Source: Trueperaceae bacterium
GTDB taxonomy: Bacteria > Deinococcota > Deinococci > Deinococcales > Trueperaceae
Length of the DNA stretch: 5,101 nt
Assembly: GCA_007121175.1 (NCBI GenBank)
Contig: SKMG01000397.1
Span: 1 to 5,101, forward strand
Direction: 5' to 3'
In this document: piece by piece, positions 4,505 to 5,101 of the stretch
How positions within the stretch are numbered: the stretch's first letter is position 1
Layout: each line of letters begins with the position of its first letter
Made by a program: the position numbers and the translations under genes
The notes under the pieces: model-generated
Database searches by the model: none
The model's input: the letters and a program-made list of their open reading frames with translations, nothing else
Told to the model about the DNA's origin: nothing

Positions 4505-5101
4505 TCAGCCGGCGGGCGCTGCGTGCGAGCGCTCGAGCGCCTCGAACATCTCGATGCGCTGCAGCATGGCTGCGATGTAGCGGTCCCCGGGGTCGTCGCA
4601 GTGCTCGAGCGGCACCGAGATGCACTCGAGATAGAACAGCCAACGCAGCTCGGCGCGCCCGTCGAGACTGCTCTCGAGCGCGCTGAAGAGCTCGGCGTCG
4701 AGCGTCGCGAGGCGCTGCCTGAAGCTCTGCAGCATGGCGTCGATCCTCGCGGGCAGCTCGTGTGTCGGCAGAGCGCGCCCGCAGTGGTTGATGGCGAGGT
4801 AGTAGAGGTCGTATAGCGGCGAGCGGTGGCCCAGGTGCGCCCAGTCGATGGCCTGCATACTGCCGTCTGGCGTGATCACGACGTTGCCCGAGAAGAAGTC
4901 GCCGTGCGAGAGCACGAGCGGCAACGTGTCACCGGCCGCTGGTGAGGCGCCGATGCGATCCCGGAAGTCCTCGACGAAGGCGCGCACCCGCTCCCGCGAC
5001 GGCGGCTCCAAGCGCCACAGCAGCGCGTCGGGAGCCAAGACGCCCGCCGCTAAGCGCTCGGTGATGGCACCGACGCGCTCGTGATGCGGCGGCTCCGCGC
5101 G
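4505..5101 (-). CDS. Phosphotransferase of the aminoglycoside/choline kinase family (5' part cut off by the window)
   Basis: This is the C-terminal 198 residues of an APH-type (PF01636-like) kinase. The frame is open to the window edge, so the N-lobe is outside. The catalytic loop reads SHGDFFSGN, with the catalytic Asp codon at 4898-4900 and the metal-binding Asn five residues on. The second metal motif is AIDWAHLG (Asp codon at 4844-4846), followed by SPLYDLYYLA, typical of the family's Asp-Leu-Ala helix. A helical C-terminal part with acidic and aromatic residues follows. Members phosphorylate small hydroxylated molecules such as choline, sugars, homoserine or aminoglycosides. The substrate cannot be told from this part, and I see no reason to call it antibiotic resistance. 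A TTG at 5038 could be mistaken for a start, but family-like sequence (HHERVGAITERLAAG) continues upstream of it. Confidence 0.88.
   Translation of the reverse strand, partial: RAEPPHHERVGAITERLAAGVLAPDALLWRLEPPSRERVRAFVEDFRDRIGASPAAGDTLPLVLSHGDFFSGNVVITPDGSMQAIDWAHLGHRSPLYDLYYLAINHCGRALPTHELPARIDAMLQSFRQRLATLDAELFSALESSLDGRAELRWLFYLECISVPLEHCDDPGDRYIAAMLQRIEMFEALERSHAAPAG

Noticed and set aside
3915..4643. Upstream extension of the aldolase frame to a 593-residue protein
   Set aside because: The extension runs in another frame over the membrane-protein and phosphotransferase genes and is Arg/Ala-rich noise. The aldolase itself begins at 3914 with a good ribosome binding site.
4505..5101. 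Antibiotic-resistance call for the phosphotransferase
   Set aside because: Only family-wide kinase motifs are visible, the substrate-determining parts are incomplete, and there is no mobile-element context.

Overview
This window looks like ordinary chromosome from a GC-rich bacterium, most likely a proteobacterium. The basis is very high G+C with strongly G/C-biased third codon positions, recognisable AGGAG-type ribosome binding sites, and gene families common in Proteobacteria (a PAS-GGDEF protein and a eukaryotic-type class I aldolase). I cannot name the genus. I see no transposase, integrase, CRISPR array, tRNA, rRNA or phage gene.

The left half (about 1-2330) is read on the + strand. It holds a soluble PAS-GGDEF diguanylate cyclase (102-1412), a small predicted secreted protein (1526-1810), a gene-poor stretch of about 315 bases with a strong hairpin and a repeated palindrome, and a very small two-helix membrane protein (about 2126-2329). 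The right half (2426-5101) is read on the - strand, so the two groups converge near 2330-2425, where there is a G/C-only hairpin. In order of transcription the - strand group is: a kinase-like small-molecule phosphotransferase cut by the window edge (beyond 5101 to 4505), a single-pass membrane-anchored protein (4459-4052), class I fructose-1,6-bisphosphate aldolase (3914-2862), and an unrecognised 117-residue protein (2779-2426). The gaps are 45, 137 and 82 bases, so partial co-transcription is possible. A candidate -10 element in the 137-base gap suggests that the aldolase may also have its own promoter.

The two best-supported functions are c-di-GMP synthesis (GGDEF motif, inhibitory RxxD site and metal ligands all intact) and central carbon metabolism (aldolase with its catalytic residues intact). 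Nothing in the window links them. The other genes are small envelope-type or unassigned proteins.

The less explained features are non-coding. Three hairpins follow one another between the cyclase and the small secreted protein, the last one running into the ribosome binding site. A 16-bp hairpin with a tetraloop lies just after the secreted-protein gene. The 8-base palindrome GGACGTCC occurs three times within 76 bases ahead of the small membrane protein. I found no convincing evidence of a wholly new multi-gene system. The very high G+C produces long spurious open frames antisense to the aldolase and cyclase, and these should not be annotated.
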